Below are positions 18,580 through 28,504 of a stretch of 64,000 bases of DNA, one piece after another. Made by a program: the position numbers and the translations under genes. The notes under the pieces were generated by a model. That model searched no databases. It saw only the letters and a list, made by a program, of their open reading frames with translations, and was not told where the DNA came from. Origin of the DNA: Legionella donaldsonii (GTDB lineage Bacteria; Pseudomonadota; Gammaproteobacteria; Legionellales; Legionellaceae); contig NZ_UGOA01000001.1 in assembly GCF_900452385.1 (NCBI RefSeq), positions 2,117,501 to 2,181,500 of the forward strand, written 5' to 3'. Position 1 is the first letter of the stretch; each line of letters starts with the position of its first letter.

Positions 18580-21500
18580 TCATGCAACGCGCTTACCAAA
18601 ATGGCGCCGCACAACAACAAAAAATACTGGGACAAAGAAAATAGCCAATACAGTTGCCGTAAACATCCCTCCCGCTACCCCGGTCCCGACTGCATTTTGT
18701 GCACCAGAACCAGCACCTGTACTGAGAGCAAGGGGCAATACACCAAAAATAAAAGCAAGGGATGTCATTAATATTGGGCGCAAACGCCTACGTACTGCCT
18801 CCAGCGTTGCCTCAATTAAAGGCTTGTTTTCTTTTTCAATCAGATCTTTTGCAAATTCTACAATCAGGATTGCGTTTTTGGCTGATAATCCAATAGTAGT
18901 TAAAAGCCCTACTTGAAAATAGATATCATTATTTAGACTGCGAAAACTAGCCGCTAATAAAGCCCCAATGACACCTAGAGGCACAACCAAAATTACGGAA
19001 AAAGGGATAGACCAACTTTCATATAAAGCAGCCAAACATAAAAATACAACCAACACTGAAATAGCATATAGTAAGGGCGCTTGATTTCCTGATAAACGTT
19101 CCTGATAAGACATCCCAGTCCAATCAAAACCGACGCCGGCAGGCAATTTTGACGCCAAATGCTCCATTAAACTCATTGCATCACCGCTACTTTTGCCTGA
19201 AGCAGATTCACCTAAAATTTCCATCGAGGGTAAACCATTGTAACGCTCCAACCGCGGTGAACCGAATTGCCAGTGGCTAGTACTAAACGCCGAAAAAGGA
19301 ACCATTTGTCCCTTTTGCCCTCGGACATACCAATCGTTAATATCTTTTGGCAACATACGATAAGGGGCATCCGCTTGCACGTAGACTTTTTTTACTCTGC
19401 CCCGATCAATAAAGTTATTGACATAGCTGCTTCCTAAAGCAATGCTAATCGTGTCATTAATGTTACTGACTGTAGCTCCAAAGGTTTCCGCTTTCTCCTG
19501 ATCAACGTTCAGTTTAAATTCTGGCGCATCCTCTAAACCATTCGCCCTTACCCGAACCAATGTATCGGGATGATCAGCAACCATATCCAAAAGTTTATTC
19601 CGAGCCTCGGTTAGTTTTTCATGACCGATTCCGCCTCTATCAATCAACTCAAAATCAAAACCATTTGCTGTACCAAGTTCGATAATGGCCGGTAAATTAA
19701 AAGGAAAAACCAAACCATCCTTAATTTTGGCAAACGCACCGCTTGCCCGATCGATAATTGCGGGGACTTTGTTCTCAGCGCCTTTACGTTCACTCCAATC
19801 TTTTAAAGTAGTAAATGCAATGCCCGAGTTCTGTCCATTTCCATTAAAACCAAACCCAACAACAGTAAATGTGGAAATCACATTGTTTTTTTCTTTGGTG
19901 GCATAGTAGCGATAAACCTGCTCGGCAACTTCTTGTGTACGTTGCTGCGTTGCTCCAGCGGGTAACTGTATCATGGTTAATACCATCCCTTGATCTTCCT
20001 CAGGAAGAAAAGCTGTCGGTAAGGTCAGGAATAAATAGCCCATTCCTACTACAATCAAAAGATAGATAAATAAATAGCGGCCTGTTTTATTGAGCAGTTT
20101 CTCAACGCTATCATGGTAGCGTTGAGTTGCCTGCTCAAAATGACGATTAAACCAGCCAAAAAATCCTTTCTTATTGCGATGCTCAGCAGCAGATAGCGGC
20201 TTTAGGATCGTAGCGCAGAGTGCTGGGGATAAAATAAGAGCTACTAAGACAGAAAGCACCATTGCTGATACAATAGTCACCGAGAATTGACGATAAATAG
20301 CACCCGTCGAACCGCCAAAAAAAGCCATCGGAACAAACACTGCTGATAACACAGTTGCAATGCCCACTAAAGCCCCTTGAATTTGTCCCATAGAACGGCG
20401 AGTGGCTTCTTTGGGGGGCAAATTCTCTTCCATCATGACCCGCTCAACGTTTTCGACAACAACTATTGCATCATCAACGAGTAGTCCAATTGCCAATACC
20501 ATGCCGAACATGGTCAACGTATTGATGGTATAACCAAAGAGGGACAGGACGGCAAAAGTGCCTAGGAGAACAACAGGAACAGCAATTGTAGGAATTAAGG
20601 TAGCCCGCATATTTTGCAGGAAAAGATACATGACTAAAAAAACCAAAATAATTGCTTCGATCAGGGTTTTCACCACTTCATGAATAGAGATTTTTATAAA
20701 AGGAGTGGTGTCATAGGGATAAACCACTTTAAAACCAGCAGGAAAATAAGGCTCCATTTTACGGAGTTCTTCTTTAATGGAGGTAGCCGTATCCAGGGCA
20801 TTTGCTCCCACCGCAAGCTTAATACCCAGACCGGAAGCCGGAACACCGTTATAACGTGCTATCAGCGCATAATTCTCACCACCCAGAGCAATTCGGGCAA
20901 CATCTCGTAAACGGACTTGAGAGCCGTCTGAATTGACTTTAAGCAAAATTTTTCCAAATTCTTCAGTTGTCTTCAACCGTGTTTGTGCAATAATTGGCGC
21001 GTTTAACTGCTGTCCAGGGACGGCAGGAAGTCCGCCTAATTGTCCGGCAGCAATCTGATTATTTTGTGCTTTGATTGCCTGAACTACATCGCTTGGTTGC
21101 AGTTGATAATTATTCAATTTGTTTGGATCAAGCCAGACGCGCATTGCATATTGCGCACCGAATAATTGCACATCCCCTACTCCATTTAGGCGACTAATCG
21201 GATCTTTGATATAGGAAGCCAGATAGTCAGCCAGATCATACTGATCCATACTACCATCTTCGGAAATGGCGCCTAAAACAAGAAGAAAGCTGCTGCTCGA
21301 TTTTTCAATGGTTAGCCCCTGTTGTTGAACCTCTATAGGCAACAATGGGGTAGCCAACTGAAGTTTATTTTGTACCTGAACCTGGGCGATATCAGGGTTG
21401 GCACTGGAATTGAAAGTCAATGTTATTGTCGCTGTTCCAGAAGAATCACTCTGTGAGGTCATGTACAATAGTTTATCCAAACCACTCATATTCTGTTCGA

Positions 21501-21693
21501 TGATTTGGGTCACAGTATCCTGTACTGTTTGTGCATCAGCACCAGGATAAATCGCTGTAATTGCTACTGCAGGGGGGGCTACGGTGGGGTATTGAGCTAC
21601 TGGTAACTGAGCAATAGCCAAAACACCTGCCAACATAATAAGGATTGCAAGTACCCAAGCAAAAATAGGCCTGTCTATAAAAAAATTAGACAT
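18580..21693 (-). CDS. acrB: RND multidrug efflux transporter, AcrB/HAE1 type
   Basis: A 1037-aa inner-membrane pump, the usual length for AcrB. The N-terminus [20 protein letters not shown] and the proton-relay segment [21 protein letters not shown] (paired Asp in TM4) are diagnostic, as is [18 protein letters not shown]. Two halves of six membrane helices flank large periplasmic loops. It would assemble with the AcrA-like lipoprotein encoded 3 nt upstream and an outer-membrane TolC channel not present here. Substrates cannot be predicted from the sequence. No TetR-type regulator lies beside it. Confidence 0.95.
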   Translation of the reverse strand: MSNFFIDRPIFAWVLAILIMLAGVLAIAQLPVAQYPTVAPPAVAITAIYPGADAQTVQDTVTQIIEQNMSGLDKLLYMTSQSDSSGTATITLTFNSSANPDIAQVQVQNKLQLATPLLPIEVQQQGLTIEKSSSSFLLVLGAISEDGSMDQYDLADYLASYIKDPISRLNGVGDVQLFGAQYAMRVWLDPNKLNNYQLQPSDVVQAIKAQNNQIAAGQLGGLPAVPGQQLNAPIIAQTRLKTTEEFGKILLKVNSDGSQVRLRDVARIALGGENYALIARYNGVPASGLGIKLAVGANALDTATSIKEELRKMEPYFPAGFKVVYPYDTTPFIKISIHEVVKTLIEAIILVFLVMYLFLQNMRATLIPTIAVPVVLLGTFAVLSLFGYTINTLTMFGMVLAIGLLVDDAIVVVENVERVMMEENLPPKEATRRSMGQIQGALVGIATVLSAVFVPMAFFGGSTGAIYRQFSVTIVSAMVLSVLVALILSPALCATILKPLSAAEHRNKKGFFGWFNRHFEQATQRYHDSVEKLLNKTGRYLFIYLLIVVGMGYLFLTLPTAFLPEEDQGMVLTMIQLPAGATQQRTQEVAEQVYRYYATKEKNNVISTFTVVGFGFNGNGQNSGIAFTTLKDWSERKGAENKVPAIIDRASGAFAKIKDGLVFPFNLPAIIELGTANGFDFELIDRGGIGHEKLTEARNKLLDMVADHPDTLVRVRANGLEDAPEFKLNVDQEKAETFGATVSNINDTISIALGSSYVNNFIDRGRVKKVYVQADAPYRMLPKDINDWYVRGQKGQMVPFSAFSTSHWQFGSPRLERYNGLPSMEILGESASGKSSGDAMSLMEHLASKLPAGVGFDWTGMSYQERLSGNQAPLLYAISVLVVFLCLAALYESWSIPFSVILVVPLGVIGALLAASFRSLNNDIYFQVGLLTTIGLSAKNAILIVEFAKDLIEKENKPLIEATLEAVRRRLRPILMTSLAFIFGVLPLALSTGAGSGAQNAVGTGVAGGMFTATVLAIFFVPVFFVVVRRHFGKRVA

Positions 21694-21696
21694 AGT

Positions 21697-22887
21697 TTAA
21701 TTGTTCTCTTTGTGGTTTGGTGCTTTATCGGCAGCAGCCTTATTTTTTGTTTCTTCTACTTCCTCGGTTCTTACAGTCATACCTGGCTTTACCTTTTGTA
21801 GTCCCGATACGATCAGTTTATCACCCTCTTTCAAACCACTACGAATTAACCATTGATCACCAATGGCCTGCTCTGTTATCAAGGTACGCTCAACCACTTT
21901 ATTTTTGTCATCAACCAGCAAAGCGGTTGCTTTCCCCTGAGCATTACGAGTAATACCTTGCTGAGGTGCTAAAATTGCCTCTACTTTAACCCCTTCCTGT
22001 ATTCGCGCACGTACAAACATACCAGGTAAAAGTACTTCCTTCGGATTAGGGAATATAGCACGCAAAGTAATAGAGCCTGTCGTTTCATCGACAGTCACAT
22101 CTGAAAATTGTAAAGTTCCTTTTTCGTTATAGAGTGTGCCATCTTCAAGCAACAAATCAACGACTACATTGTCATCGCCTTTTGTTAATACTCCTTTTTC
22201 CAATTGCCGTTTCAAACGTAAAAAATCCTTGCTGGATTGAGTAACATCAACATAAATTGGATCAAGTTGTTGTACAGAAGCCAGCGCCTCGGATTGGCTC
22301 GCTGTGACCAGTGCTCCCTCCGTAACACTGGATTTACCAATTCGTCCGCTAATTGGTGAATATACTTTGGTATAGTAGAGATTAATACGTGCAGTTTCCA
22401 ACGCTGCTTTGGCCGCAACCACACTAGCGTCCGCCTGTTTTAAATTCGCCACAGCCGTATCATAATCCTGATGACTAACAAAGTTAGTGCTTAACAAAGG
22501 TTTATAGCGCTTGACCGTTAAACTGTTAATTTCAACATTAGCCTCCGCTTTGGCTAGATCACCTTGAGCACTATCATAGGCAGCCTGGTAAGTGGCAGGA
22601 TCAATTTGGTACAATGACTGGCCTGCCTTGACATCACTTCCCTCAACAAATTGACGCTTTAAAATAATACCACTTACCTGCGGTCTGACTTCCGCAACAC
22701 GATAAGGGCGGGTGCGTCCAGGCAATTCTGTTGTAAGCGTTAACGGACGCGCCTTTAAAGTAACAATACCCACTTCGGGCGATTTATCAGCCTTTGTTGA
22801 TTGATCATTCCCGCATCCCGACAGTAGGAACATGCTCTGACAAACTGCCAAAAGAATTAATTGCATGAATCTACCGTTATACTTCAT
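21697..22887 (-). CDS. acrA: RND periplasmic adaptor lipoprotein, AcrA type
   Basis: A 396-aa membrane-fusion protein. A signal peptide ends in the lipobox LLSGC (Cys25), so it should be processed by LspA and anchored in the inner membrane. The halves of a biotinyl-lipoyl-like domain (EVRPQVSGIILKRQFVEGSDVKAGQSLYQIDP and NLYYTKVYSPISGRIGKSSVTEGALVTASQ) flank an alpha-hairpin, followed by the beta-barrel (LFVRARIQEG-like LLPGMFVRARIQEGV). A second in-frame ATG (residue 8) is a possible start. It precedes the pump gene by 3 nt and forms a two-gene operon with it. Confidence 0.95.
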   Translation of the reverse strand: MKYNGRFMQLILLAVCQSMFLLSGCGNDQSTKADKSPEVGIVTLKARPLTLTTELPGRTRPYRVAEVRPQVSGIILKRQFVEGSDVKAGQSLYQIDPATYQAAYDSAQGDLAKAEANVEINSLTVKRYKPLLSTNFVSHQDYDTAVANLKQADASVVAAKAALETARINLYYTKVYSPISGRIGKSSVTEGALVTASQSEALASVQQLDPIYVDVTQSSKDFLRLKRQLEKGVLTKGDDNVVVDLLLEDGTLYNEKGTLQFSDVTVDETTGSITLRAIFPNPKEVLLPGMFVRARIQEGVKVEAILAPQQGITRNAQGKATALLVDDKNKVVERTLITEQAIGDQWLIRSGLKEGDKLIVSGLQKVKPGMTVRTEEVEETKNKAAADKAPNHKENN

Positions 22888-23133
22888 TGAAAATCCTCAG
22901 TATATCCAACTCCAAAAGGGGTTTAGAATAACGCGCGAATTACTATATAACAATCTTAAGCGGATATAAAAAAATCATCAAATTTTTACCCTGACAGTAT
23001 TGTAGTTTTACTAACAGCCAAATAATATGGAAATTGTATTAATTCTTTTCTTTTCAAGTAAAAGAGTCCCGAAAAGAGCATTTAAAACTCGCTCTAGTAA
23101 TCATGATATTTTCTTGGAGTCAATGAAAAAACC

Positions 23134-24855
23134 ATGGAAAACGCCTTAGTTTGTCTTCTTCTGCTGTTTCTATTAGTGATCTCCGGAGTTATGTCCAGAT
23201 TTACACCTTCGTTACCCACACCTATCGTCCAAATTGGCTTGGGTGCTTTAGTTGCTATTATTTTCCCTGATTTTCATATAGGTTTTAATCCCGAATTGTT
23301 CATGCTTCTTTTTATTCCGCCTTTACTCTTTAACGATAGTTGGCGTTTCCCTAAACGGGAATTTTTATTAAATACAAGACCTATTGTCATGTTATCGATA
23401 GGCCTCGTATTTTTTACCGTGTTAGGACTTGGTTATCTTATGCATTGGCTGATTCCTTTCTTGCCTTTATCTGCCTCCTTTATCTTAGCTGCAGCACTCT
23501 CACCAACAGATGCTGTAGCCTTAAAATCGATGACTGCCAAGGTACAAATGCCTAAACGAATCATGCATATTTTGCAAGGAGAAGCCTTGTTAAATGATGC
23601 CTCAGGCCTCGTTTCTTTTAAATTTGCCATAGCGGCTATGCTAACGGGTGTTTTTTCCCTGGGTAGTGCTACTGCCAGCCTCTTTCTAATTAGTCTTGGC
23701 GGATTAGGAATAGGTGCTATTCTCACTTATCTATTTATTACTTTACTTGGTCGCTTAAAACTTAAAAGCGATCATGAAACCACAACTGAAAATCTTTTAT
23801 TATTACTATTGCCTTTTGCAGCTTATCTTGCTGCAGAAAAACTTGGTTTCTCAGGGGTATTGGCCGCTGTTTCAGCCGGATTTACTATTGATAAAGCGGG
23901 ATTTTTAGACCGGACTATGGTAAGCATGCGCATTGAAGGACGTTTTGTCTGGGGTATGTTAGAAATTACGTTGAACGGTATTATCTTTATCCTGTTAGGT
24001 ATCTATTTACCGAATTCATTGAACTTACTTGCCAATACTGACTGTACTACAGGGCAATACCTGATGATTGTAATCTTTATTACTTTAGCGCTGATTAGTC
24101 TACGTGCCCTCTGGATCTACCTAACACTACCCTTTGAAGCTTTAATTGCACGTCGTCTTCATAAACCCTGGCACCGTCCTAATTTAAGAATGATTGCAGC
24201 AATTTCCCTTGGAGGAGTACGTGGAGCAATTGCTCTGGCAGCCATATTATCACTGCCAGAATTTATGCCTGATGGCATGCCTTTCCCAGCACGCAATCTG
24301 TTAATTATCGTTGTTGTTGGCGTAGTTCTTTGCTCTTTGCTAATCAGCTCGATAATTTTGCCTTTAATCTTGCCAGGCCTAAATGCCCTCATTACCCATT
24401 CTACCAATGACGAGGAAAAAGAAGCGATTCTTGCTGCTGCGGAAGCAGGTATCCGGGCTATTGAAAATCGAGTGCAAACTTTAACAAATGATATGAATGA
24501 GCAAGATGCTGCGATATGCATGCAGGTTAGCAGCTCATTAACGGCCAAACTGAATCAATTCATAGCCTCAAATGTTGGCACCGAAACGGAGAAAATAATT
24601 CATGTGATGGCCCTAACTTTTGAAGAAGAGTTACGCCTTGCAGCCTTGGAGGGGGCCCGGCAAGAATTACGTTTACTTAGAAAACAAGGTAAAATTAATA
24701 ATACAACGATGATGACTATTATTGCCAAACTTGATCTAAGGCAAATTTCCTTAGTTGGTAGTCAGCGAAATTATGAGCTTCTTACACAATCCGGACATAA
24801 ATCTTTAACTGCGGAAGAAATGAATCAAGATCATTCCGTTATGGTTTATGATTAA
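23134..24855 (+). CDS. Monovalent cation/proton antiporter, CPA1 family
   Basis: A 573-aa protein with about 12 membrane segments over residues 5-415 and a roughly 150-aa hydrophilic C-terminal tail. The ion-binding signatures are ALSPTDAVALKSM and GEALLNDASGLVSFKFA (paired Asn-Asp), which mark NhaP/YjcE-type Na+(K+)/H+ antiporters; LGGVRGAIALAA is the third family motif. It probably exchanges Na+ or K+ for protons at the inner membrane. It is divergent from the acrAB-like operon with a 246-nt spacer. The ion specificity is not determined by the sequence. Confidence 0.92.
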   Translation: MENALVCLLLLFLLVISGVMSRFTPSLPTPIVQIGLGALVAIIFPDFHIGFNPELFMLLFIPPLLFNDSWRFPKREFLLNTRPIVMLSIGLVFFTVLGLGYLMHWLIPFLPLSASFILAAALSPTDAVALKSMTAKVQMPKRIMHILQGEALLNDASGLVSFKFAIAAMLTGVFSLGSATASLFLISLGGLGIGAILTYLFITLLGRLKLKSDHETTTENLLLLLLPFAAYLAAEKLGFSGVLAAVSAGFTIDKAGFLDRTMVSMRIEGRFVWGMLEITLNGIIFILLGIYLPNSLNLLANTDCTTGQYLMIVIFITLALISLRALWIYLTLPFEALIARRLHKPWHRPNLRMIAAISLGGVRGAIALAAILSLPEFMPDGMPFPARNLLIIVVVGVVLCSLLISSIILPLILPGLNALITHSTNDEEKEAILAAAEAGIRAIENRVQTLTNDMNEQDAAICMQVSSSLTAKLNQFIASNVGTETEKIIHVMALTFEEELRLAALEGARQELRLLRKQGKINNTTMMTIIAKLDLRQISLVGSQRNYELLTQSGHKSLTAEEMNQDHSVMVYD

Positions 24856-25049
24856 CGTCTTCGTTGAGCCATTCTTTTAAACGCGATTCACCCCCAATGC
24901 GAGGCAAGTGACAAAAATTTCAAATGCTTATTATTCAAGCATTGTATAATAAAAATTTCAGCCTTAGTACTTAACACGAGCTCGACATAGTAAAATGGCA
25001 TTATTTTTCCTGGCGAACTCAGTTTCCTTATTATTTTTTAGAGATAACC

Positions 25050-26300
25050 ATGGCGCAACCTTTAATTAATATCACCAGAAAACAAGCCTTGGTTTTTGCC
25101 GCTTTTTTAGTTCTGTATGAATTTTTAACCTATATTGCGAATGATATGATCATGCCTGGAATGATCAAAGTAATTGAATCATTTCACGGTCCAGAGTCTG
25201 CAGTTGCGACTTCGCTAACTGCCTATATGTTAGGTGGGGCCAGTTTACAATTATTCTTGGGTCCTATCTCTGATCGTTATGGACGACGCCCAGTCATGCT
25301 GGCAGGAGCTCTCTTCTTCTTTATTTGTACCTTATTGATTGCCAGTTCAAACTCAATTGATCAATTTCTTATTGCCCGTTTCTTCCAGGGTATGGGGTTG
25401 TGTTTTATCGGTGTTATTGGTTATGCCACTTTACAAGAAATTTTTGCAGAAATGGATGCTATACGCTTAATAGCCATTATGGCCAACGTTTCCATAACGG
25501 CTCCCTTATTAGGTCCACTTCTAGGCGCAATCTTTATTCATTTTTTCAGCTGGCGATTTATTTTTATTATTATCAGCCTCTTTGCTCTTGTAGCGCTTTG
25601 GGGATTGTGGCGGTTCATGCCCGAACCTGTTGGGCAAACAAAATCAGATGGAGAAAAAATCACGCGCGTCTCATTATCACCGCGGGTAATAGCTGCAAAC
25701 TATAAAAACCTGATGATAAATTCGCCATTTATGCTAGGCTCCATTGCTCTCGGACTCATGGGACTGCCTTGCCTTGCCTGGATTGCTCTGGCACCTGTTA
25801 TTTTAATTGCCGATGCAAAATTATCTGTTATCCAATATGGCCTATGGCAAATACCTGTATTTGGTGCCTCTATTATTGGTAACTGGTATTTACAAAAGTT
25901 AACCCATCGTTACCCAGTAGAGAAAATATTACTGATTGGCTCAATTATTCTAGGGCTCGGCCTTGTAATCACTTTTATTTTACCACTTTTATTCGGTAAC
26001 TATTTTGTATGGTTAATGCCTGGCCTCATTATTTACTTCTTTGCTTTAGGTATCGCTGGAGCTCCCTTGAATCGCCTCATCCTTTTTTCAACACCAGTGA
26101 GTAAAGGAACTACTTCTGCTCTTATGAGTATGATTAGTATGTGTGTCCAAGCAATTGGTATAGAAATAGCCAATTATTTATACAGCTATCACAATAATAA
26201 TGTTTTCGGTTTCTATTGCTCACTAATTGGTCTTGTTTACTTTATTTTACTTGCCTCTACCTTTTCCTTTCCGAAAAATCATTCTAAAAAATCAATGTAG
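25050..26300 (+). CDS. MFS drug/proton antiporter, MdfA/Bcr-like
   Basis: A 416-aa protein with 12 membrane segments. FLVLYEFLTYIANDMIMPGM near residue 20 carries the acidic residues in TM1 that are characteristic of MdfA-type DHA1 pumps. The MFS motif A appears as GPISDRYGRRPVML, and motif C-like GPLLGAIF follows. It would export cationic or neutral drugs in exchange for protons. It stands alone on the plus strand, followed after 97 nt by a glutathione S-transferase gene, which may suggest a shared detoxification role, though that is only positional. Confidence 0.9.
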   Translation: MAQPLINITRKQALVFAAFLVLYEFLTYIANDMIMPGMIKVIESFHGPESAVATSLTAYMLGGASLQLFLGPISDRYGRRPVMLAGALFFFICTLLIASSNSIDQFLIARFFQGMGLCFIGVIGYATLQEIFAEMDAIRLIAIMANVSITAPLLGPLLGAIFIHFFSWRFIFIIISLFALVALWGLWRFMPEPVGQTKSDGEKITRVSLSPRVIAANYKNLMINSPFMLGSIALGLMGLPCLAWIALAPVILIADAKLSVIQYGLWQIPVFGASIIGNWYLQKLTHRYPVEKILLIGSIILGLGLVITFILPLLFGNYFVWLMPGLIIYFFALGIAGAPLNRLILFSTPVSKGTTSALMSMISMCVQAIGIEIANYLYSYHNNNVFGFYCSLIGLVYFILLASTFSFPKNHSKKSM

Positions 26301-26357
26301 CGACAATTGGCATCACCAAGATAACAGGAACAGACTTGTAGTTCTGCTCAAGGCGCG

Positions 26358-26369
26358 CTACAAATGTAG
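26358..26369. promoter_or_regulatory. Short palindrome upstream of the GST gene
   Basis: CTACA (26358-26362) and TGTAG (26365-26369) form a 12-bp inverted repeat about 30 nt before the GST start. It could be an operator, but nothing else supports it. Confidence 0.2.
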
Positions 26370-26397
26370 GGCAAACTACTCTACATAAGGACGAACG

Positions 26398-27006
26398 ATG
26401 AAATTATTTTTTGCACGAGGTGCTTGCTCATTGGTAGTACGCATCATTATCAACGAAATAGGTCTTAAATGTGATTATGTATCCGTCGATCTGAAAACGA
26501 AAAAAACGGAAGATAATAAAGATTATTTAGCAATCAATCCGAAAGGAGCTGTTCCCGCACTCCAACTTGATAACGGTGAAATTATTACTGAAAATCTGGT
26601 TATCCAGCAATATCTTGTTGATGAACATAAAGCAAACAACTTATGCCCCCCGATTGGAGATATCAATCGCTATAAAATACTTAGCTGGTCAAATTATATA
26701 ACTACAGAATTACACAAAAGTTTTGGCGCCCTTTTTAACCCTGCTATTACCCAAGAGTTAAAAGATAAAATTTATATACCTGCCATTAAACAAAAATTGG
26801 AATTTATTGATAAACGACTGTCTCAGCATCGTTACTTGGCAGGAAATCATTTTACCCTACCTGATGCCTATCTATTTGTGATGCTTACGTGGTCTACCAA
26901 TTTTAAGATTGATCTTACCAAATACTCGCATCTACCCCGCTATTTTGAAGAACTTCACAGCAGGGAATCAATTATGAAATCGCTTAAAGAAGAAGGATTT
27001 GCTTAA
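26398..27006 (+). CDS. Glutathione S-transferase, bacterial (beta-like)
   Basis: A 202-aa protein with an N-terminal thioredoxin-fold domain (MKLFFARGACSLVVRIIINEIGL, then NPKGAVPALQLDNGEIITENLVIQQYL, containing the cis-Pro and the Glu-Asn that bind the glutathione gamma-glutamyl group) and a helical C-terminal domain with HRYLAGNHFTLPDAYLFVML. The GACS start, with Cys10, is typical of bacterial beta-class enzymes. It conjugates glutathione to electrophiles in the cytosol. It ends 12 nt before a terminator. The ribosome site AAGGACGA precedes the ATG closely. Confidence 0.93.
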   Translation: MKLFFARGACSLVVRIIINEIGLKCDYVSVDLKTKKTEDNKDYLAINPKGAVPALQLDNGEIITENLVIQQYLVDEHKANNLCPPIGDINRYKILSWSNYITTELHKSFGALFNPAITQELKDKIYIPAIKQKLEFIDKRLSQHRYLAGNHFTLPDAYLFVMLTWSTNFKIDLTKYSHLPRYFEELHSRESIMKSLKEEGFA

Positions 27007-27017
27007 GCTGGTTTAGC

Positions 27018-27048
27018 AACCTAGCCCAGAGCAAGGCTAGGTTTCTTT
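27018..27048 (+). terminator. Intrinsic terminator of the GST gene
   Basis: AACCTAGCC (27018-27026) pairs perfectly with GGCTAGGTT (27035-27043), with an 8-nt loop and a T-rich tail TTCTTTA. Confidence 0.85.
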
Positions 27049-27083
27049 ACTACTTCGCGATAATAATAAAACCCGCTCGCAGG

Positions 27084-27126
27084 GGTCGAAAAGGGCTGAT
27101 TTACGGACAGTCAGCGCTTTTCGACC
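27084..27126. repeat. 16-bp inverted repeat between convergent genes
   Basis: The arm 27084-27099 (GGTCGAAAAGGGCTGA) pairs with 27111-27126 at 15 of 16 positions across an 11-nt loop. No T-run follows on either strand. It sits between the GST terminator and the end of the uspA gene, so it may stop or stabilise transcripts from either side, or be a small dispersed palindrome. Confidence 0.75.
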
Positions 27127-27151
27127 AACATACCGGAAATGTCAAGAGATT

Positions 27152-27586
27152 TTAGGAACCCTGCACTTGGGGACGCACAATCAGTACATCACACTCTGCG
27201 CCATGCAGAATGGCATTTGCCGTTGAACCCAACAATAAGGCAAGACCATGTTTACCGTGGCTACCGGTCACAATTAAATCAATTTTCTTTTCTTGAGCCA
27301 CACGCAAAATTTCATTCTTGGTAGAACCAAATTCAATCATGCAGTGCGCACTATCCACTCCTAATTTCTTAGCTAAAGCCGCTAACTCTTTTTCAGCTTG
27401 CTCACGTATTGAAACCTCGACTTCTGCAAAACCAGCAAAACCTGGGTAAGCATAGGCAGGAATTGGTTCAACGACATGAACAAGAAGCAAATCAGCGCCA
27501 TTTTCATCAGCAATTTTTTTTGCCTTATGCGCCGCTCTCACTCCAACTTCATCGAAATCTGTTGCGAATAACACCCTTTTGTACAT
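27152..27586 (-). CDS. Universal stress protein, UspA family
   Basis: A 144-aa single Usp domain. It begins with RVLFATDFDEVGVRAAHKAKKIA (nucleotide-binding Asp) and has LIVTGSHGKHGLALLLGSTANAILHGAECDVLIVRP, which includes the ATP-binding G-2x-G-9x-G-(S/T) motif seen as GSHGKHGLALLLGST. It probably binds ATP and helps survival under stress in the cytosol. A strong ribosome site (AAGGAGAG) precedes the ATG. It is a single-gene unit on the minus strand. Confidence 0.94.
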   Translation of the reverse strand: MYKRVLFATDFDEVGVRAAHKAKKIADENGADLLLVHVVEPIPAYAYPGFAGFAEVEVSIREQAEKELAALAKKLGVDSAHCMIEFGSTKNEILRVAQEKKIDLIVTGSHGKHGLALLLGSTANAILHGAECDVLIVRPQVQGS

Positions 27587-27740
27587 GATTCTCTCCTTGG
27601 CGACCTCTGGATACTAAAGACTAGCAGAAAAATTTTTAATTTCCCATAAGAATCAGTTTACTATAAAATCGCTATCTCATGTAAGCCAAATTGAGAGTTA
27701 AAAATGATTCAACTCATCAGTTGACAAGGCTTATCTAGAA

Positions 27741-27901
27741 ATTAGGGGTGTCTTTACCAGACTATTTAAACACTCTGCAGTGGAATATCGCTTCGCCAAT
27801 ACGGTGCTTGAATTTTTCCCAAACGCAACGAGTTTCTTAAGAGTCTGGGGTAAGACTGAGATCATACCCATTGAACCTGTCGGGTCATGCCGTCGTAGGG
27901 A
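27741..27901 (+). ncRNA. TPP riboswitch (THI element) controlling pnuT
   Basis: The conserved aptamer elements appear in order: GGGGTG (27745-27750), an extended P3 whose arms are TCTTTACCAGACT (27751-27763) and 27842-27856, CTGAGA (27856-27861), TACCC (27865-27869) pairing back to GGGGT, TTGAACCTG (27871-27879), the P5 hairpin with ATGCC, and the terminal CGTAGGGA (27894-27901). About 78 nt are inserted in the P3 loop, a position known to be variable. The final AGGGA is the only ribosome site for the gene starting at 27908, so ligand binding should hide it and block translation. The downstream PnuT-like transporter fits thiamine control. Confidence 0.93.
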
Positions 27902-27907
27902 TTGTTA

Positions 27908-28504
27908 ATGTTGTTAGATTTATTTGGTGCATCTGTTTCATTATTGTCCACCTATTTTTTTATCCGCCTGGATAGTAAAGCCTGGTTAACCACGTTATTG
28001 GCCACTTGTTTAAATGGTTGGCTATATTGGCAAAAAGGCATTTATGCCGATATGCTACTCGAGGCATTTTATTTCTTTAGCGTTTGCTATGGCTGGTATT
28101 TATGGCGTTTACCCGCAAAAGGGGATAAACCGTTCATTCTACAACTTTCGATAAAACAATGGCTGTTTGTTGGAGCTATTGTTGGCTTGTTCTACACTAT
28201 TATTGCCAAGCTTCTGTTAACTTTTACTCATTCAAATGTCGCAGTACTGGACGCCCTGACAACTGCCTTAAGCTTGGTCGCACAAGGGCTCATGTGCTAT
28301 AGAGCTATTGCGACGTGGATCCTCTGGTTTTTTACTGATGTACTATACGCCTATCTGTATTTTCAGAAAGAGTTACCTTTCCATTTCTTACTCATGTTGT
28401 TATACACAACGATGGCGATCACTGGTTACCTTCGTTGGGCAAGGCGGCGTGCGATTGAAAGCAAACCGCCTCATCTTATGATGACAGCTAGCCCAATTCC
28501 CTGA
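27908..28504 (+). CDS. pnuT: PnuC-family transporter, probable thiamine transporter PnuT
   Basis: A 198-aa membrane protein with about seven hydrophobic segments and family features such as WLTTLLATCLNGWLYWQKGIYADMLLEAFYFFSVCYGWYLW. PnuC homologues facilitate diffusion of vitamin precursors; those under TPP riboswitches are called PnuT and take up thiamine. The ATG at 27908 is preferred over a TTG at 27902, because AGGGA, the 3' end of the riboswitch, lies 6 nt upstream. Its end overlaps the convergent damX-like gene by 17 nt. A thiamine kinase is not visible nearby. Confidence 0.88.
   Translation: MLLDLFGASVSLLSTYFFIRLDSKAWLTTLLATCLNGWLYWQKGIYADMLLEAFYFFSVCYGWYLWRLPAKGDKPFILQLSIKQWLFVGAIVGLFYTIIAKLLLTFTHSNVAVLDALTTALSLVAQGLMCYRAIATWILWFFTDVLYAYLYFQKELPFHFLLMLLYTTMAITGYLRWARRRAIESKPPHLMMTASPIP

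Noticed and set aside
24923-24943. AATGCTT/AAGCATT hairpin after the CPA1 antiporter gene as a terminator
   Set aside because: The stem is only 7 bp, weak in GC, and is not followed by a T-run.
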